Source of the DNA: JBHJHP01 sp042219825
GTDB taxonomy: Bacteria > Bacteroidota > Bacteroidia > Bacteroidales > UBA5342
DNA: 64,000 nt
Direction of reading: 5' to 3'
Assembly: GCF_042219825.1 (NCBI RefSeq)
Contig: NZ_JBHJHQ010000001.1
Coordinates: 186,001-250,000, forward strand
The notes under the pieces are model-generated. The model saw only the letters and a program-made list of their open reading frames with translations, was not told the DNA's origin and did no database searches. A program made the position numbers and the translations under genes. Position 1 is the stretch's first letter. Each line of letters starts with the position of its first letter. Shown piece by piece: positions 25,462 to 34,018 of this stretch.

Positions 25462-27840
25462 ATGAAGAAACTTAGACTTGAAATACTTTTTTTATTTATC
25501 ATATTTTCTCATTTATTGCTGGCTCAAAGCGGAGTAATTAAAGGTAGGATTTTTGATGAGGCCAGTAATGAACCTGTCCCTTTTGCCAATGTGGTTATAA
25601 TGGGTACAACAATCGGGAGTACCTCCGATCTGGATGGAAATTTTACCATTACAGGTGTTGAACCCGGATTTGTTAAACTTCAGGTTTCATTTGTTGGATA
25701 CCAGACCAAAGTAAGCCGTGATATTTCAGTAAGCAATGCCAAAACAGCATACATTGAAATTGGACTGAATGCTTCGTCAACAAGTCTGAATGAGGTGGTC
25801 GTACGAGTTGATCCATTTCAGAAAAGAGACGAGGTTCCTTTGTCAATGCAGAAAATAGGCGTAAAGGAAATTGAAAGTAATCCGGGAAGTAACAGGGATA
25901 TTTCCCGTGTGATCCAGTCGTTTCCGGGTATTGGTTCAACACCGGCTTTCAGAAATGATGTGATTGTCCGTGGAGGAGGTCCCAGTGAGAACCGGTTTTA
26001 TCTTGATGATGTCGAAATTCCTGTTTTGAACCATTTTGCAACCCAGGGTGCATCCGGTGGTCCGGTAGGAATTATCAATGCAGACTTTATTGGAACGGTA
26101 AATTATTATTCCAGTGCATTCCCGGCTGACCGGTACAATGCGTTAAGCGGTGTTTTTGAGTTCACCCAGATTGACGGCAATCCTGAGAAGATGAAGTTCA
26201 GAGGTACGCTGGGAGCAAGTGAAGTAAGTGCGACAATTGATGGTCCTATAGGTGAAAATACAACGTATATATTTTCAGCACGGCGCTCGTATTTACAGTT
26301 TTTATTCAGTGCGATCGGGTTACCCTTTTTGCCAACATTTAATGATTATCAGCTCAAACTGAAATCCAAACTGAATACTAAAAATGAGCTGACAGTAGTC
26401 AGCATTGGATCACTGGATAATTTAACACTGAATACAGGAATAAAAGATCCCGATCCGTCCCAGGAATATATTCTGACGCAAATACCGGTTAATAATCAGT
26501 GGAGTTATACATTGGGTTTTGTCTTGAAACATTTTATGGATAACGGCTACAGGACTTTTGTTCTGAGCCGTAACATGCTGAATAATGAATTCTTTAAATA
26601 TCCTGAGAATGATGAGACCAGGCCTAAAACATTTGATTATCATTCGTTTGAAGCCGAAAATAAAGGGCGCTATGAGGTAGAATATTTACTGGATAATTTT
26701 AAGATCAGTTATGGGGTTAGCGGAGAGTATGCCCGCTATTACAACAGAACTACGCAACAGTTTTTTAATGAAGGTGCGTTACAGGAGATTAATTATAAGT
26801 CGAATATTGATTTGTTTAAATATGGATTTTATGGCCAGTTCACCAAACAAATTACCTCCATCCGGACCTCAGTTTCTTTGGGATTAAGAGCTGACGGCAA
26901 CACGTTCAGTAAATCGATGCAGAATCCGTTAAATCAGTTTTCTCCACGCGCATCGGTTTCGTTTGCACTTACAGATAAAACAAGGTTCAGTGTTTCAGCC
27001 GGTCGTTTTTATGAATTACCTGCCTATACCACCTTAGGATATAGGAATAATAATAGTGAACTCACCAACACAGAAGTAAAGTATATTGGTGTGGACCATT
27101 ATGTTGCCGGTATCGAGCAGAAAATAGGGTTGGAGTACCTTTTCTCGCTCGAAGGATTTTATAAAGGGTATTTTCAGTATCCTATTGATAAATTTACCGG
27201 GGTAAGTCTTGCAAATGTAGGTGCAGACTATAGTTCAGTAGCAGGAGCAGTTCCTGTTGAATCGACAGGTAAAGGACGTGCTGCAGGATTTGAGGTTTTA
27301 AGCCGGATCAACAAAAAGGCGTTCAACCTTATAGCATCCTATACCTTCGTGAGAAGTCTGTTTACAGATGCTGCGGGAGAAGAAATTCCTTCATCGTGGG
27401 ACAGCCGGCATTTGTTAACCATGACCGGAACCAAAACATTTAACAAAAACTGGTCTGCAGGTTTTAAATGGCGCTTTGTAGGAGGTTTACCCTATACGCC
27501 ATACGAGCTTGAGAAAAGTGCCATAAAAGAAGCATGGGACGCCAATGGGCAGCCTTATTTTGATTATTCCCGTTTAAATGAGTTGCGGTTTAGTCCTTTT
27601 CATCAATTGGACATCAGGGTGGATAAAAAATATTTTTACGATAAGTGGAGCCTTATGTTTTATGTGGATATTCAGAATGTGTATAATTTCAAGTCGGAAG
27701 GCCAGGATTATATTATTCGTGAACGGAATGCCGATGGATCTTTTATGCTTGTTGATAACGGAACAAAGTATGTACTTGACAGGATTCCCAATACAAGTGG
27801 AATTATTCTTCCTACTGTGGGAATCATGGTAGAGTTTTAA
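25462..27840 (+). CDS. TonB-dependent outer-membrane receptor
   Basis: About 793 residues. The start is taken at ATG 25462, which gives a better signal peptide (MKKLRLEILFLFIIFSHLLLA) than ATG 25450 that overlaps the previous stop; either is possible. Residues about 25-110 are a carboxypeptidase-regulatory-like domain (GVIKGRIFDEASNEPVPFAN), followed by a TonB plug (about 125-235, RDISRVIQSFPGIGSTPAFR and IVRGGGPSENRFYLDDVEIP) and a barrel ending LPTVGIMVEF. Coupled with the DUF2271-like lipoprotein. No SusD partner is present, so a small substrate such as a metal chelate or flavin-type compound is more likely than a glycan; this is inference. Confidence 0.9.
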   Translation: MKKLRLEILFLFIIFSHLLLAQSGVIKGRIFDEASNEPVPFANVVIMGTTIGSTSDLDGNFTITGVEPGFVKLQVSFVGYQTKVSRDISVSNAKTAYIEIGLNASSTSLNEVVVRVDPFQKRDEVPLSMQKIGVKEIESNPGSNRDISRVIQSFPGIGSTPAFRNDVIVRGGGPSENRFYLDDVEIPVLNHFATQGASGGPVGIINADFIGTVNYYSSAFPADRYNALSGVFEFTQIDGNPEKMKFRGTLGASEVSATIDGPIGENTTYIFSARRSYLQFLFSAIGLPFLPTFNDYQLKLKSKLNTKNELTVVSIGSLDNLTLNTGIKDPDPSQEYILTQIPVNNQWSYTLGFVLKHFMDNGYRTFVLSRNMLNNEFFKYPENDETRPKTFDYHSFEAENKGRYEVEYLLDNFKISYGVSGEYARYYNRTTQQFFNEGALQEINYKSNIDLFKYGFYGQFTKQITSIRTSVSLGLRADGNTFSKSMQNPLNQFSPRASVSFALTDKTRFSVSAGRFYELPAYTTLGYRNNNSELTNTEVKYIGVDHYVAGIEQKIGLEYLFSLEGFYKGYFQYPIDKFTGVSLANVGADYSSVAGAVPVESTGKGRAAGFEVLSRINKKAFNLIASYTFVRSLFTDAAGEEIPSSWDSRHLLTMTGTKTFNKNWSAGFKWRFVGGLPYTPYELEKSAIKEAWDANGQPYFDYSRLNELRFSPFHQLDIRVDKKYFYDKWSLMFYVDIQNVYNFKSEGQDYIIRERNADGSFMLVDNGTKYVLDRIPNTSGIILPTVGIMVEF

Positions 27841-27859
27841 TTATAGACGTAAGATATAA

Positions 27860-27875
27860 GACACAAGAATCAAGA
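27860..27875. repeat. 16-base dispersed repeat copy 2
   Basis: Same 16 bases as at 22165-22180, in the gap after the TonB receptor gene. Confidence 0.5.
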
Positions 27876-27922
27876 TAAAATGAGAAGTTTTTGAACCTGT
27901 TACGTGTAACTCGTCACGGGTA

Positions 27923-28144
27923 CTATTCTTCGGCTTTCTTTTCCTTTCGTTTCATATAGCCCTTGATGGTGTCACCAATAACGTATCCGAAAAATGCGCC
28001 ATAAAGTGTGGTCCAGTGCCATTTAGATGTGATAGGACAGGTTCCGGACGTACACCCAACGGTTTTCCAGTACACAAATCCTGCTATGGCACCTAATACT
28101 ATGAGTGCAGCAGTTATTATGGTAGTTTTGCGTTTTAAATCCAT
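27923..28144 (-). CDS. Small membrane protein, DUF6132-like
   Basis: About 73 residues from ATG 28144 (an ATG 21 bases upstream adds a polar tail). One hydrophobic segment (TTIITAALIVLGAIAGFVYWK), then VGCTSGTCPITS, the Cys-containing signature of DUF6132-like proteins, then a second amphipathic helix (GAFFGYVIGDTIKGYM) and a Lys/Glu tail. Function unknown; homologs are often linked to thioredoxin and rhodanese-type genes, though none is adjacent here. Single gene, converging with the TonB receptor gene. Confidence 0.78.
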   Translation of the reverse strand: MDLKRKTTIITAALIVLGAIAGFVYWKTVGCTSGTCPITSKWHWTTLYGAFFGYVIGDTIKGYMKRKEKKAEE

Positions 28145-28271
28145 TTCAGAATAATTTGAGATCAAATATATAATATTTTATATATGTATTAAACGCAAAA
28201 TAAATACTGCGGTTCATATTTTTGCAACTTTAACATTTTTTGTTTGGCGTACAGACGTATTTTAACAACTG

Positions 28272-28676
28272 CTAATAATATGCCGGTCCCATTACAAACT
28301 TCATGATCCAGGATAAAATTACGAGGCCAACGATAATGTAAAATATCGGTTTGGAAACAGAAAATAATTTGCCGGATATCAAAATCTTAATTCCGGCGAT
28401 GAGAATGAATATAGAGAGCATTACAAGAAACGGGAAAAGGGCATGGTAATGAAATGCCTCAGACCAGTTATGGTGTAGTACTTCGTTCATTGCCCTGTCG
28501 TAACCACAACCTGGACATGGAAGATGTGTTGTTGTTTTAAAAATACAGCCATCAAGGTACAATGCTTCTTTTGAATGCTGCGGAAGAAAAGGGTAATAAA
28601 GATAAAACAGGGCACTCAGCATCATGACAATGCCGATAACCCTGTTTGTTATTTTTGATGTATTTCTCTTATTCAC
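28272..28676 (-). CDS. DUF2752 domain membrane protein
   Basis: 134 residues with three to four membrane helices. The DUF2752 signature is LPCPGCGYDRAMNEVLHHN (CPGCGxxRA), between the first and second helices. Start is GTG at 28676, whose G follows directly the preceding TA of the upstream gene's stop (TAGTG overlap), showing tight coupling. Function of the family is unknown. It is the last gene of a PadR-PspC-zinc ribbon-DUF2752 group on the minus strand. Confidence 0.85.
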   Translation of the reverse strand: MNKRNTSKITNRVIGIVMMLSALFYLYYPFLPQHSKEALYLDGCIFKTTTHLPCPGCGYDRAMNEVLHHNWSEAFHYHALFPFLVMLSIFILIAGIKILISGKLFSVSKPIFYIIVGLVILSWIMKFVMGPAYY

Positions 28677-28882
28677 TAATGTGACCCCAGATTAAAACCA
28701 CAATTTGGGCATCTTACCACCTGTTCTTTAAAACTTGAAGACACAAACGGTATCCAGCAAAGTGGAATACAAAAGATTAGTAACACTACGAAAAGAACCC
28801 AGCCTTCAACTTTTATTCTTTCCTCAATTATAGGAGCACCTTCATAATTGCAATAGGGGCATTTAATTTCCATGGTATTCAT
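28676..28882 (-). CDS. Small LITAF-like zinc-ribbon membrane protein
   Basis: 68 residues: KCPYCNYEGAP, a hydrophobic segment (VEGWVLFVVLLIFCIPLCWI), then VVRCPNCGFNLGSH. Two CxxC pairs split by a membrane-dipping stretch is the LITAF-like zinc-ribbon layout. It lies six bases downstream of the PspC gene and overlaps the DUF2752 gene start. Function unknown; likely a membrane-surface zinc protein. Confidence 0.8.
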   Translation of the reverse strand: MNTMEIKCPYCNYEGAPIIEERIKVEGWVLFVVLLIFCIPLCWIPFVSSSFKEQVVRCPNCGFNLGSH

Positions 28883-28888
28883 TGTTTT

Positions 28889-30529
28889 TTATTTTTTAAG
28901 TCCTTTATTTGTCATTTTCCAGTATTGACTGTGCATATCCTGTAATTGATAATATCCACTGTCGAAAGATACAGTTCTAAAATTACTGAATCCGTTTCCG
29001 TTAATGAGATATACTACTGTATTTTCCGGAATTTTCACTTTTATTTTCACTTCAGCCTGATCATTCCATTTAGCTTTTTGCGTAAATGAAATAGGCAGAT
29101 GCAATGTGTCATCCACTAAGGACCAGTTTAATTTGATATTTTCGCTGTTATATTTATACTGGTATTTCGAAATGGACAAGAGTATCTGGCCATCTTTGGA
29201 TGGTAATACGGCGACATCCGGTCTTTTATACAGAATACTGTTTTTTGTGTAGGAATCATTATGATTTAAAGAGATAATGGTATCGTTATACGAAAAATCA
29301 ATATATAAGGTATCTGTATCAATGTTCAATGGATAGTTTTCATTATCCACCCGGCTACCGTGATGCGTATCAATGTTAATGTGTGAATCCCGGAGTTCTT
29401 CACGCCATTCTTCCGGTAATCCGTTTTCATCGATGAATTTAAGAACAGATGAACCAACAAGAATAAAACCCGTAAACCATAAAAGGAAGGAGAGTACAAG
29501 TACCCATCCGGTTTTTCCCTGGTGTTTGAAAGCCAGTTTACTGATGAAATAAGCCAGCAGGAAGATCGGAACACCCACTAAAATAATTAGTCCTGTTGCT
29601 GCAGTAGCACTGGTTCTTGCCAATTCTGTAGGGAATGTGTTGAGGTTCAGATTCCAGATATCTGCTACAGTTTCAGGAAATCCCGTTCCGAATGCAACAC
29701 CAATCAAAGCAAATAAGGCTATAGCAAGTGCAACTAAAAGAATGGACCCAATAAAAATACCGAACACCTTAAGTAAACCTACAATAAAATCGCCGAATGC
29801 ACCGCCATATCTGTAGTTTCTTGGAGGACGAGGTGGTCTTGGTGGCCTCGGTGGTTTGGGAGGTTTATTGGAAGATTTACTTTTCATATTTTCCTGGAAC
29901 TTATTGAACTGGTTTTTAGCGTTACTTTTTATATCGTTAAATTCCTTGCCAATGTTGTTTACATTCACTGGTTCACCCTGCATCTCAAGCCGCTGAGAAA
30001 CAGAAATAGCCTCAGGAACAGCCAGCCAAAGTACCAGGTATATAAATCCAAAGCTAAAAGAAGTTGCAAACAGCAACACAACAAAAATTATCCGCATTGC
30101 AACAACATCTATATTGAAATAGACGGACAAACCGGAACACACGCCACCAAACACTTTATTGGATGGGTCCCTGTAAAACTTTCTACGAGGTTTTTTGTAG
30201 GGGATATTCGAGGATGCTTCTGATTTTCCCTGATCTTTAAAATCTTCTTCAAAAGAATCGTTGTCTATATCTGCAAATTCTTCCGGTTGACCCAGCACAT
30301 CAATCACAGAGTGAACCATGGCTGTTGTTATAACCTGGTTGGTCTCTACTATCTTTTCGTTCAATAGTTCTGCTATTCTGGTCTCAACGTCAGACATAAT
30401 CTCACTGCCATCACTTTGTTTATCAAAATAAGCATGCAGTTTATCCAGATAGCCTTTCAAAAGCTCGTAGGCGTCATCGTTGATATGAAATACAACACCA
30501 CCAATATTGATTGTTAATGTTTTCTTCAT
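28889..30529 (-). CDS. PspC-domain envelope-stress protein
   Basis: 546 residues. The N-terminal 95 are a cytoplasmic helical region with acidic character (HAAS-like). The PspC domain is at about 115-180 (RKFYRDPSNKVFGGVCSGLSVYF and a membrane helix ending VLWLAVPEA). A Pro/Arg repeat, PPKPPRPPRPPRPPR (about residues 225-240), precedes three more membrane helices, and the last 150 residues form a beta-rich periplasmic domain of the putative auto-adhesin kind. With the upstream PadR regulator it forms a well-known Bacteroidota pair for envelope-stress signalling; the exact signal is unknown. Confidence 0.87.
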   Translation of the reverse strand: MKKTLTINIGGVVFHINDDAYELLKGYLDKLHAYFDKQSDGSEIMSDVETRIAELLNEKIVETNQVITTAMVHSVIDVLGQPEEFADIDNDSFEEDFKDQGKSEASSNIPYKKPRRKFYRDPSNKVFGGVCSGLSVYFNIDVVAMRIIFVVLLFATSFSFGFIYLVLWLAVPEAISVSQRLEMQGEPVNVNNIGKEFNDIKSNAKNQFNKFQENMKSKSSNKPPKPPRPPRPPRPPRNYRYGGAFGDFIVGLLKVFGIFIGSILLVALAIALFALIGVAFGTGFPETVADIWNLNLNTFPTELARTSATAATGLIILVGVPIFLLAYFISKLAFKHQGKTGWVLVLSFLLWFTGFILVGSSVLKFIDENGLPEEWREELRDSHINIDTHHGSRVDNENYPLNIDTDTLYIDFSYNDTIISLNHNDSYTKNSILYKRPDVAVLPSKDGQILLSISKYQYKYNSENIKLNWSLVDDTLHLPISFTQKAKWNDQAEVKIKVKIPENTVVYLINGNGFSNFRTVSFDSGYYQLQDMHSQYWKMTNKGLKK

Positions 30530-30531
30530 TG

Positions 30532-30870
30532 TTAGTTTTTTATATGATTTTTCTTAAGGTTTTCAACAGCATCAGAGAGTTCATTCCATCCTGTTTCCAA
30601 TTCAGCCAATAACTTACCGCCTTTGGATGTGATCTCATAATATTTACGGGGCGGACCCTGGGTCGACTCTTTCCACGAATATGTCAGAAATCCGGTGTTT
30701 TTTAATCGTGAGAGAAGAGGGTATAACGTTCCTTCAACCACTATCAGCTTCGATTCCTTTAAGGCATCAATAATATCTGACGTGTAGGAAGGTTTATTAG
30801 CAAGGATGAGCATAATGCAATACTCAAGAACGCCTTTCCTCATTTGTGCTTTTGCATTTTCTCCTTTCAT
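30532..30870 (-). CDS. PadR family transcriptional regulator
   Basis: 112 residues from ATG 30870; the longer frame from 30921 adds an unlikely hydrophobic leader and is not used. PadR winged-helix features: MRKGVLEYCIMLILANKPSYTSDIIDAL (helix 1-2), VVEGTLYPLLSRLKNTGFLTYSW (recognition helix and wing), GPPRKYYEITSKGGKLLAELE. Regulates the PspC-type gene two bases downstream. A 10-bp palindrome ATAGTACTAT (30925-30934) and a nearby ATAGTAC copy lie upstream and are its likely operator. Confidence 0.9.
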   Translation of the reverse strand: MKGENAKAQMRKGVLEYCIMLILANKPSYTSDIIDALKESKLIVVEGTLYPLLSRLKNTGFLTYSWKESTQGPPRKYYEITSKGGKLLAELETGWNELSDAVENLKKNHIKN

Positions 30871-30907
30871 AACGCTTAAAATTGCATAACAAAGATATGG
30901 AATAAAA

Positions 30908-30934
30908 ATAGTACCTTGCAAAACATAGTACTAT
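30908..30934. promoter_or_regulatory. Candidate PadR operator
   Basis: ATAGTAC at 30908-30914 and the perfect palindrome ATAGTACTAT at 30925-30934, in the divergent gap between padR (starts 30870, minus) and the DUF1599 gene (starts 31006, plus). Repressor sites usually lie in such gaps. Purely inferential. Confidence 0.35.
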
Positions 30935-31005
30935 TAATTAACTATTATTAACATTTTAAAATGAGCTGTTTTTTTGTATTTTTACAGCTCAATAAAAATC
31001 AAGGA

Positions 31006-31551
31006 ATGAGCAGGACCGAAAAACAGTTTGATCACGTAATAGCTTTATGCAGAGATATTTTTCAAAAGAAAACAAGGGACTACGGTACGGCCTGGCGCAT
31101 TTTAAGGCCTGTTTCTATTACAGATCAGATTTTTATTAAAGCGAATCGCATCAGAACGCTTGAGACCAAAGGTTACAGCAAGGTAGGAGAGGGTATTAAG
31201 GAAGAGTTTGTTGCGATTGTGAACTATGCCATTATGGGGCTGGTTCAACTTGAAAATGGTTATGCTGAAAACGCAGATTTAGATGAAGCTGCTGCCCTTA
31301 AGTATTATGATGAAAAAGCAGCCATTGCAAAAGATCTGATGATGAAAAAAAATCATGATTATGACGAAGCCTGGCGTACAATGCGCATTAGTTCATATAC
31401 CGATCTGATATTGCAAAAACTCTACCGGACCAAACAAATTGAAGATAACGCTGGTGCAACGCTTATTTCAGAAGGAATTGATGCCAATTACCTGGATATG
31501 CTCAATTACTCTGTATTTGCTTTGGTGAAGTTGGAATTTGGAGAAAACTGA
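31006..31551 (+). CDS. DUF1599 domain protein (tandem)
   Basis: 181 residues from ATG 31006; an earlier ATG at 30961 gives an unconvincing leader. Two tandem repeats of the same fold: FQKKTRDYGTAWRILRP...DQIFIKANRI and MKKNHDYDEAWRTMRI...DLILQKLYRT (positions about 20-90 and 105-175). This is DUF1599, in other contexts called nucleotide-modification-associated. Here it precedes a BT_3928-like membrane protein and tpiA, an arrangement conserved in Bacteroidota. Role unknown. Confidence 0.87.
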   Translation: MSRTEKQFDHVIALCRDIFQKKTRDYGTAWRILRPVSITDQIFIKANRIRTLETKGYSKVGEGIKEEFVAIVNYAIMGLVQLENGYAENADLDEAAALKYYDEKAAIAKDLMMKKNHDYDEAWRTMRISSYTDLILQKLYRTKQIEDNAGATLISEGIDANYLDMLNYSVFALVKLEFGEN

Positions 31552-31555
31552 ATAT

Positions 31556-32791
31556 ATGATATTTAAAAGGACGTTAGAATTAATATTCCGGATAATAGTT
31601 GGCCTGGTATTTGTTTTTTCAGGTTTTGTAAAAGCTGTGGACCCTCTTGGATCTGCCTACAAGTTTGTGGATTACTTTGAAGCATTTAATGTTGAATTTT
31701 TAAATCCTTTGGCAAATGCTCTGGCGTTTATTATTCCTGCTCTTGAATTTGCCATAGGAGCTGCATTGCTTTTAAATATTTTAAAAAAATTTACAACCTG
31801 GGTCCTTGGTGGTTTTATTGTTTATTTTACTGGTTTGACTTTGATTTCAGCCATTACAAATCCTGTGACAGATTGTGGTTGCTTTGGGGATGCAATAAAG
31901 CTGGATAACTGGACCACTTTCTATAAGAATCTTATTCTGCTTGTGCTCGCGGTGTTTTTAGTGCTTAATAATGAAAAATTTCCGAACCGGTTTTTAAAGT
32001 TGCGGGCCCAGCGTGTTTTATGGGGATTTTTTATTGTCTTTTCTCTTAGTATTTCAGCCTACAGCATTATTTATATGCCGGTAATAGATTTTCGCCCATA
32101 TAAACTGGGAGTTAATATATATAACAGTATGATTAAGCCTGAGGGCGCGCCTGAAGATGTTTATAAAACAACGTTATATTATCGTAAGGATGGCAAAGTC
32201 GTTGGGTTTTCGGAAGACAATTATCCGTGGCAGGATAGCACATGGCAATTTGTAGATGCGGAAAATGAATTGGTAAGCAAAGGTTATGAACCTCCAATAA
32301 AAAGTTTTAATGTACTGAACAGTGAGGGAGAAGATATTGGAGCGGATATCATTCTGAATAACGATTATCAGTTTATGATCATTTGCAGGGATTTTAAATC
32401 TGTAAGCGATAAAGATCTTGAAAAAATAAGGCAGATGTACCGGTTTGGCAAGGAGAAATCCTATTCTGTTTTTATAATCAGTTCAGCTACCATGAATGAA
32501 AATCAGCAGCTCAGGTACCTTTCAGAATCAGACATTCCTATTTACCAGGCAGATGATATTTTACTGAAATCTATGATCAGGGCAAATCCTGGCATATTTG
32601 TGCTGAAGGAAGGTACCATTGTTGGTAAGTTTAACCTGAAAAGAACGACTATTAATCCGGAGTTCTTTAACGTTCTGGAATACACCTTAAGCCATCAAAG
32701 AATGGTGGATAATAGATATAATGTATTAACTTTGGGGCTCATTTTTTTCATCATCATTTTGGTGTATATAAATCTGGATAGGAAATATTAA
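31556..32791 (+). CDS. BT_3928-type DoxX-like membrane protein
   Basis: About 411 residues; ATG 31556 starts four bases after the previous stop, while a frame from 31538 overlaps it. The N-terminal 150 residues are four membrane helices of DoxX/MauE type (IIVGLVFVFSGFVKAVDPLGS, VTDCGCFGDAIKLDNWTTFYKN: the CGCFGD motif is typical of MauE-like proteins). The C-terminal part is a soluble region (LNSEGEDIGADIILNNDYQF) that resembles a thioredoxin-like fold, then a final membrane helix (LTLGLIFFIIILVYI). Conserved position between DUF1599 and tpiA genes in Bacteroidota. Likely a redox or quinone-associated membrane protein; not proven. Confidence 0.82.
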   Translation: MIFKRTLELIFRIIVGLVFVFSGFVKAVDPLGSAYKFVDYFEAFNVEFLNPLANALAFIIPALEFAIGAALLLNILKKFTTWVLGGFIVYFTGLTLISAITNPVTDCGCFGDAIKLDNWTTFYKNLILLVLAVFLVLNNEKFPNRFLKLRAQRVLWGFFIVFSLSISAYSIIYMPVIDFRPYKLGVNIYNSMIKPEGAPEDVYKTTLYYRKDGKVVGFSEDNYPWQDSTWQFVDAENELVSKGYEPPIKSFNVLNSEGEDIGADIILNNDYQFMIICRDFKSVSDKDLEKIRQMYRFGKEKSYSVFIISSATMNENQQLRYLSESDIPIYQADDILLKSMIRANPGIFVLKEGTIVGKFNLKRTTINPEFFNVLEYTLSHQRMVDNRYNVLTLGLIFFIIILVYINLDRKY

Positions 32792-32804
32792 TTATAAAAT
32801 AATC

Positions 32805-33560
32805 ATGAGAAAAAAAGTAGTTGCAGGAAACTGGAAAATGAACAAGTCTCTTGCTGAAGGAATTGAAACAGCAAAAGGGCTTAATGAAGTTTTGAAAGGT
32901 AAAAAAGTTAATTGCGATGTGGTCATTTGCACACCATTCATTCACCTGGCTTCTGTAGTTGATGCCGTTGATACATCTGTTCTTGGTGTAGGTTCACAAA
33001 ACTGTGCTGATAAAGCCAGTGGTGCATACACAGGAGAAGTATCTGCTGAAATGGTAAAATCAACCGGTGCAGGTTATGTTATATTAGGTCACAGCGAGCG
33101 CCGCGAGTATTACGGAGAAACCAGTGCCATATTAAATGAGAAAGTTGCTTTAGCTTTGGAAAACGGTCTGACCCCAATCTATTGTTGTGGCGAAGCTTTG
33201 GATATTCGCGAGGCAGGAACACAGAATGAATATGTTATAAACCAGTTGAAGGAAACAATCTTCAATCTTTCTGTGGAAGATTTTAAAAAACTTATTCTGG
33301 CTTATGAGCCAATCTGGGCAATCGGAACCGGAAAAACAGCATCATCTGAACAGGCACAGGAAATGCATAAAGCAATTCGTGATGCTATTGCTGAGCAGTT
33401 TGGAGCTGAAATAGCCGATGAAACATCCATTTTATATGGTGGTAGCTGTAAGGCTTCTAATGCACCGGAGTTGTTTGCTAACCCTGATGTGGACGGTGGT
33501 CTTATTGGTGGTGCATCGCTGAAAGTAGATGATTTTATGGGAATAGTGGAAGCCTGGTAG
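32805..33560 (+). CDS. tpiA: Triosephosphate isomerase
   Basis: 251 residues, full length. Signatures: VAGNWKMNKS at the N-terminus, catalytic His in LGHSERREYYGE, catalytic Glu in YEPIWAIGTGKTAS (AYEPIWAIGTG), and GGSCKASNAPELF and GGLIGGASLK for phosphate binding. Interconverts dihydroxyacetone phosphate and glyceraldehyde-3-phosphate. Follows the BT_3928-type gene by 13 bases. Confidence 0.98.
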   Translation: MRKKVVAGNWKMNKSLAEGIETAKGLNEVLKGKKVNCDVVICTPFIHLASVVDAVDTSVLGVGSQNCADKASGAYTGEVSAEMVKSTGAGYVILGHSERREYYGETSAILNEKVALALENGLTPIYCCGEALDIREAGTQNEYVINQLKETIFNLSVEDFKKLILAYEPIWAIGTGKTASSEQAQEMHKAIRDAIAEQFGAEIADETSILYGGSCKASNAPELFANPDVDGGLIGGASLKVDDFMGIVEAW

Positions 33561-33585
33561 CTTTACACCTTCAAATAATAAAATA

Positions 33586-33613
33586 AAAAGCCGGTTATTT
33601 AACCGGTTTTTTT
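33586..33613 (+). terminator. Rho-independent terminator of tpiA
   Basis: AAAAAGCCGGTT pairs with AACCGGTTTTTTT around a short ATTT-type loop, right after the tpiA stop. Confidence 0.88.
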
Positions 33614-33866
33614 ATGCCCTTTTGCACCTAACTTCAACGTTTTCTGACCTTATCCCTTATTTTATTCTCTTCTTTTTCAACAGTCAGTCAGTTCCAGTTT
33701 GTATTTCCCTTCATAAAGAAGTGATATATTTTTTAGGTTTAAGTCACAGTATATCAGTAGGTTATTTTTTGATGTTGAAAAAATAAACATATGTATATAA
33801 TTTAAACACATGGTGTAAGTAGTTGCGGTATAGTGTATTAGTGTGAAATGTGACTATAGGTGTTTA

Positions 33867-33917
33867 AAATTACAACACTTTAAAGTGATTAATAATTATG
33901 CAAACGTGTTGTAATTT
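33867..33917. promoter_or_regulatory. Candidate upstream activating inverted repeat
   Basis: AAATTACAACAC (33867-33878) and GTGTTGTAATTT (33906-33917) are a perfect 12-base inverted repeat with a 27-base spacer, 27 bases upstream of a candidate -24 element. In the same operon a sigma-54 activator is encoded, so a bound enhancer site is a plausible reading. The rest of the 33614-34018 gap is AT-rich with no gene. Confidence 0.45.
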
Positions 33918-33943
33918 GTTGATAATTAATTGATTAAAATGTA

Positions 33944-33959
33944 TGGCATTATTGTTGGT
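33944..33959 (+). promoter_or_regulatory. Candidate sigma-54 (-24/-12) promoter
   Basis: TGGCATTATTGTTGGT compares with the consensus TGGCAC-N5-TTGCW: the -24 TGGCA is exact and the -12 TTG is exact, but the invariant C after TTG is G here. Transcription would start near 33970, about 49 bases ahead of the first operon gene (34019). Confidence 0.45.
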
Positions 33960-34018
33960 TAGTATGTAGTGATTTTAGAAAAAATAATGCAGAAATAAAT
34001 CATTAAAACCTTTCAATA

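Noticed and set aside
29830..29880. Repetitive GG/CCT-rich stretch that could be a tandem repeat element
   Set aside because: It is the codon run for the Pro/Arg linker PPKPPRPPRPPRPPR of the PspC protein and stays in frame.
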